51,430 nucleotides of DNA from Candidatus Levyibacteriota bacterium (lineage in GTDB: Bacteria > Patescibacteriota > Microgenomatia > Levybacterales > GWA1-39-11): NCBI GenBank assembly GCA_018062815.1, contig JAGORM010000005.1, forward strand, positions 1 through 51,430, read 5' to 3'. Below the pieces are notes generated by a model. The model ran no database searches and was not told where the DNA came from. It saw only the letters and a list, made by a program, of their open reading frames with translations. Below, piece after piece: positions 49,552 through 51,430 of this stretch (positions within the stretch are counted from its first letter, which is position 1; every line of letters begins with the position of its first letter). The translations under genes were made by a program, and so were the position numbers.

Positions 49552-51430
49552 ATGTCTGAAGCTAAATCCATAGCTGAAACTACTTCAACTACTCAAAAAA
49601 ATATACAAGATATTCCCAAAGATAAACCCGTCGTGGAAGGTGAAAATCCTTCGTCTTTAAGACAAAAACCATTCGAGGAAACACTTAAACGTGTCAAATT
49701 GCTACTTGAGGTAGGAAACTCCGAACCTAAAATGGAATCAGTTAAAACGGAGGGGATGACTCCGGATGAGATAAAAGAGACTCTCGATGAAATGAAAAAC
49801 CGTTCTATCTTAAGTGAGGAAAAAATTGGTCAAACTGACCATGAAGATGTTGTACTTAAAAGACTTACTGAAATAAATCCCAAAACTCCAGATGAAATTC
49901 AAGAAATGAACAACCTGATTGAACAAGCAACCTCTATGACGTTGGATGTTAAAAATGCAGTTGACAATATTAAGCACTATTATTCTTCTTCCAGGGATAT
50001 TTTACTCGCGTTTAAAGAGGGTAAATACGCGACCAAAAAAATGACCGAACAAGAAGCGCTTGATGCAATTTATGTATTTAGAAAAAACATACATGCATTA
50101 TCTCGAGATAAGCTACTTTTAGGTAAAGTTCTTCATAGAGGTGAAATAGGAGAACAATCAAAAGAAATGGAAGAGCTTCAGACTCTAATTGAAGACGTTA
50201 GTGAGGTAGCATATGAACATAGCACGTCTTCTACAAAACTGCACGACCTCGGCAATATAGAAAAACTTGCAGGATTAATTTCTGAAAGAACAGCCGGAAT
50301 TTCAGTGGGAAAGATGTACGAATATTACAATGAAAAGCTAGACACAGAGGTTAACGCTGAGCACAAGGTTTTGCTTAGCAAGGAAAGTATAGGAAGAATT
50401 TGTGAGGCAGACATCCAAAGCTCCTTTATCAACAAGATTGGTACTAATGACTTTGGATATGGGAATAAACCTGTCACGGATGAGAATATTGCTGAAGCAG
50501 TTGAAATTATACGTCTTGCACAACGCATCCCAGACAAAAATGTTCAATCTGAAACCATTTCTCCAGATGGTATACAACCAGTTAATGATTTAGAGATTAT
50601 GCAGAGAATTCAAAAATTACCCTACGAACTGCAATATTTACAACATGCAGTCAATTCTTATTACTACGGGGCAGACGACTATTTAGATAAATTACAAAAT
50701 TTTATCAATACATACGATGCTGTGAAATCAAAAGCGAAATTGATAGAAGAAGTTAAAGAATTTGAAATACTTGCAAAGCAGGCAACTGGAAATCATTTTC
50801 ATAAAGGCAAGGAATGGGAAAATGTTTATAGTCAGATGAATAAAGCAAGTACGCTACTTAACAATCCTAAAGAGAATCAACTTTCCTACGTCTTTGACAA
50901 CTATCATATGCGTTTCTCTCTTGTAAAGAATTTTTTTGAAGATCCAGACATTCAAAATATTTTCTCACCAGGGCAGATTGAAGAATATCAGGATAGTATA
51001 ATTGATGGATTTGTCAGCTCTACGATTAAAAATGAACTTCAGCATAAAGCCAACCATTTCGAGCCGGATGATCTATTTACTTTAGCAAATCCTAATACAC
51101 TCCCATATCAAATATTATTCGCTTTCAGAAGATTCACCGGGCAATATCCTCAAGATTATTATGGAAGCCTACATAAATATCTTCAAAATATAAGTCCTGA
51201 AGATTACACAAGACTGACAGATAATGCATCAGACGGTATCCGTAATTTTTTGGATCTTGTAAAAAAGGGTCCGAAGGAAAAGACTCTTGAAAGAAAGATC
51301 TATACCCATAAAAATGGGGAGCTCGAAGAAACAGATAGTCTACCCGCTCTTAGCATAGAGAAGGCTGCAATTCAAGTAATATCAGAGGTTCTAGAACATG
51401 GAACATTAGAGCAACAACAATACGCTATAA
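49552..51430 (+). CDS. Long helical protein of unknown function (3' end outside window)
   Basis: The frame from ATG 49552 is open to the end of the window (626 codons), so the gene continues. The product starts with a Ser/Thr/Gln/Lys-rich low-complexity segment (about 1-50), with no signal peptide or membrane helix, then is mostly alpha-helical and strongly charged, for example VLKRLTEINPKTPDEIQEMN, LQTLIEDVSEVAYEHSTSST and NDLEIMQRIQKLPYELQYLQ. No catalytic motif or known domain was recognised. It may be a cytoplasmic scaffold or a secreted effector-like protein; neither can be shown. Confidence 0.75.
   Translation, partial: MSEAKSIAETTSTTQKNIQDIPKDKPVVEGENPSSLRQKPFEETLKRVKLLLEVGNSEPKMESVKTEGMTPDEIKETLDEMKNRSILSEEKIGQTDHEDVVLKRLTEINPKTPDEIQEMNNLIEQATSMTLDVKNAVDNIKHYYSSSRDILLAFKEGKYATKKMTEQEALDAIYVFRKNIHALSRDKLLLGKVLHRGEIGEQSKEMEELQTLIEDVSEVAYEHSTSSTKLHDLGNIEKLAGLISERTAGISVGKMYEYYNEKLDTEVNAEHKVLLSKESIGRICEADIQSSFINKIGTNDFGYGNKPVTDENIAEAVEIIRLAQRIPDKNVQSETISPDGIQPVNDLEIMQRIQKLPYELQYLQHAVNSYYYGADDYLDKLQNFINTYDAVKSKAKLIEEVKEFEILAKQATGNHFHKGKEWENVYSQMNKASTLLNNPKENQLSYVFDNYHMRFSLVKNFFEDPDIQNIFSPGQIEEYQDSIIDGFVSSTIKNELQHKANHFEPDDLFTLANPNTLPYQILFAFRRFTGQYPQDYYGSLHKYLQNISPEDYTRLTDNASDGIRNFLDLVKKGPKEKTLERKIYTHKNGELEETDSLPALSIEKAAIQVISEVLEHGTLEQQQYAI

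Overview
This 51.4 kb window is AT-rich and gene-dense. It looks like a chromosome segment from a Candidate Phyla Radiation (Patescibacteria) bacterium, most likely Microgenomates-like. The reasons are a complete type IV pilus set without any outer-membrane secretin, an Rpf-like muralytic domain in a non-actinobacterial setting, archaeal-style short UMP kinase and adenylosuccinate synthetase, many small membrane or secreted proteins of unknown function, and few biosynthetic genes. TGA is used as a stop codon (for example in trmD), so the Gracilibacteria/SR1 recoding does not apply. The taxonomic call is an inference; no 16S rRNA gene is present.

Layout. 1-4.1 kb: the end of a UMP kinase gene, then three exported or anchored proteins, including an 862-residue SdrD-B-like surface protein. 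4.2-5.4 kb: rpsP-khpA-trmD. 5.4-13.3 kb, minus strand: major pilin, prepilin peptidase PilD, five pilin-like proteins, a PilX-like minor pilin carrying a LamG-type domain, then PilM-PilN-PilO. 13.5-14.1 kb: a short DNA polymerase III delta'-like protein. 14.2-18.2 kb: pilB-pilT-pilC. 19-24 kb: gyrB-ppa-gyrA. 24-30.8 kb: hydrolase, Rpf-like transglycosylase, divergent FolD, then a tightly overlapping cell-envelope cluster of truncated MurF-like ligase, alpha/beta hydrolase, DegT-type aminotransferase and FemAB-like transferase. 30.9-31.65 kb: SIMPL protein. From 31.67 to 49.3 kb nearly all genes are on the minus strand: Xer recombinase, winged-helix regulator, an approximately 860 bp gene-free stretch with repeated short motifs, ruvC, yebC, an MFS/Lgt-like/RluA/CPA2/LytR_C operon, efp, an M1 aminopeptidase, a PlsC-like acyltransferase, purA and an anchored Ig-like protein. 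A tRNA-Leu(CAA) lies on the plus strand at 46.6 kb. A long helical protein starts at 49552 and runs off the window.

The most striking signal is in the regulation. At least eight genes have a good -35, a 17-18 bp spacer and a -10 box that ends only 5-7 nt before the start codon, which predicts leaderless mRNAs. The pattern also corrects several starts. Genes that do have leaders (pilB, gyrB, yebC) show an inverted repeat at or within about two bases of the predicted transcription start.

Functionally the window combines surface display and motility (pili, LamG pilin, SdrD-like protein), cell-wall synthesis and remodelling (Mur-like ligase, FemAB, Rpf, LytR_C), DNA topology and recombination (gyrase, RuvC, Xer), and translation (bS16, TrmD, EF-P, tRNA). 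Genes run toward one another at about 31.66 kb beside the Xer recombinase gene, which is compatible with, but does not prove, a replication-terminus-proximal position.
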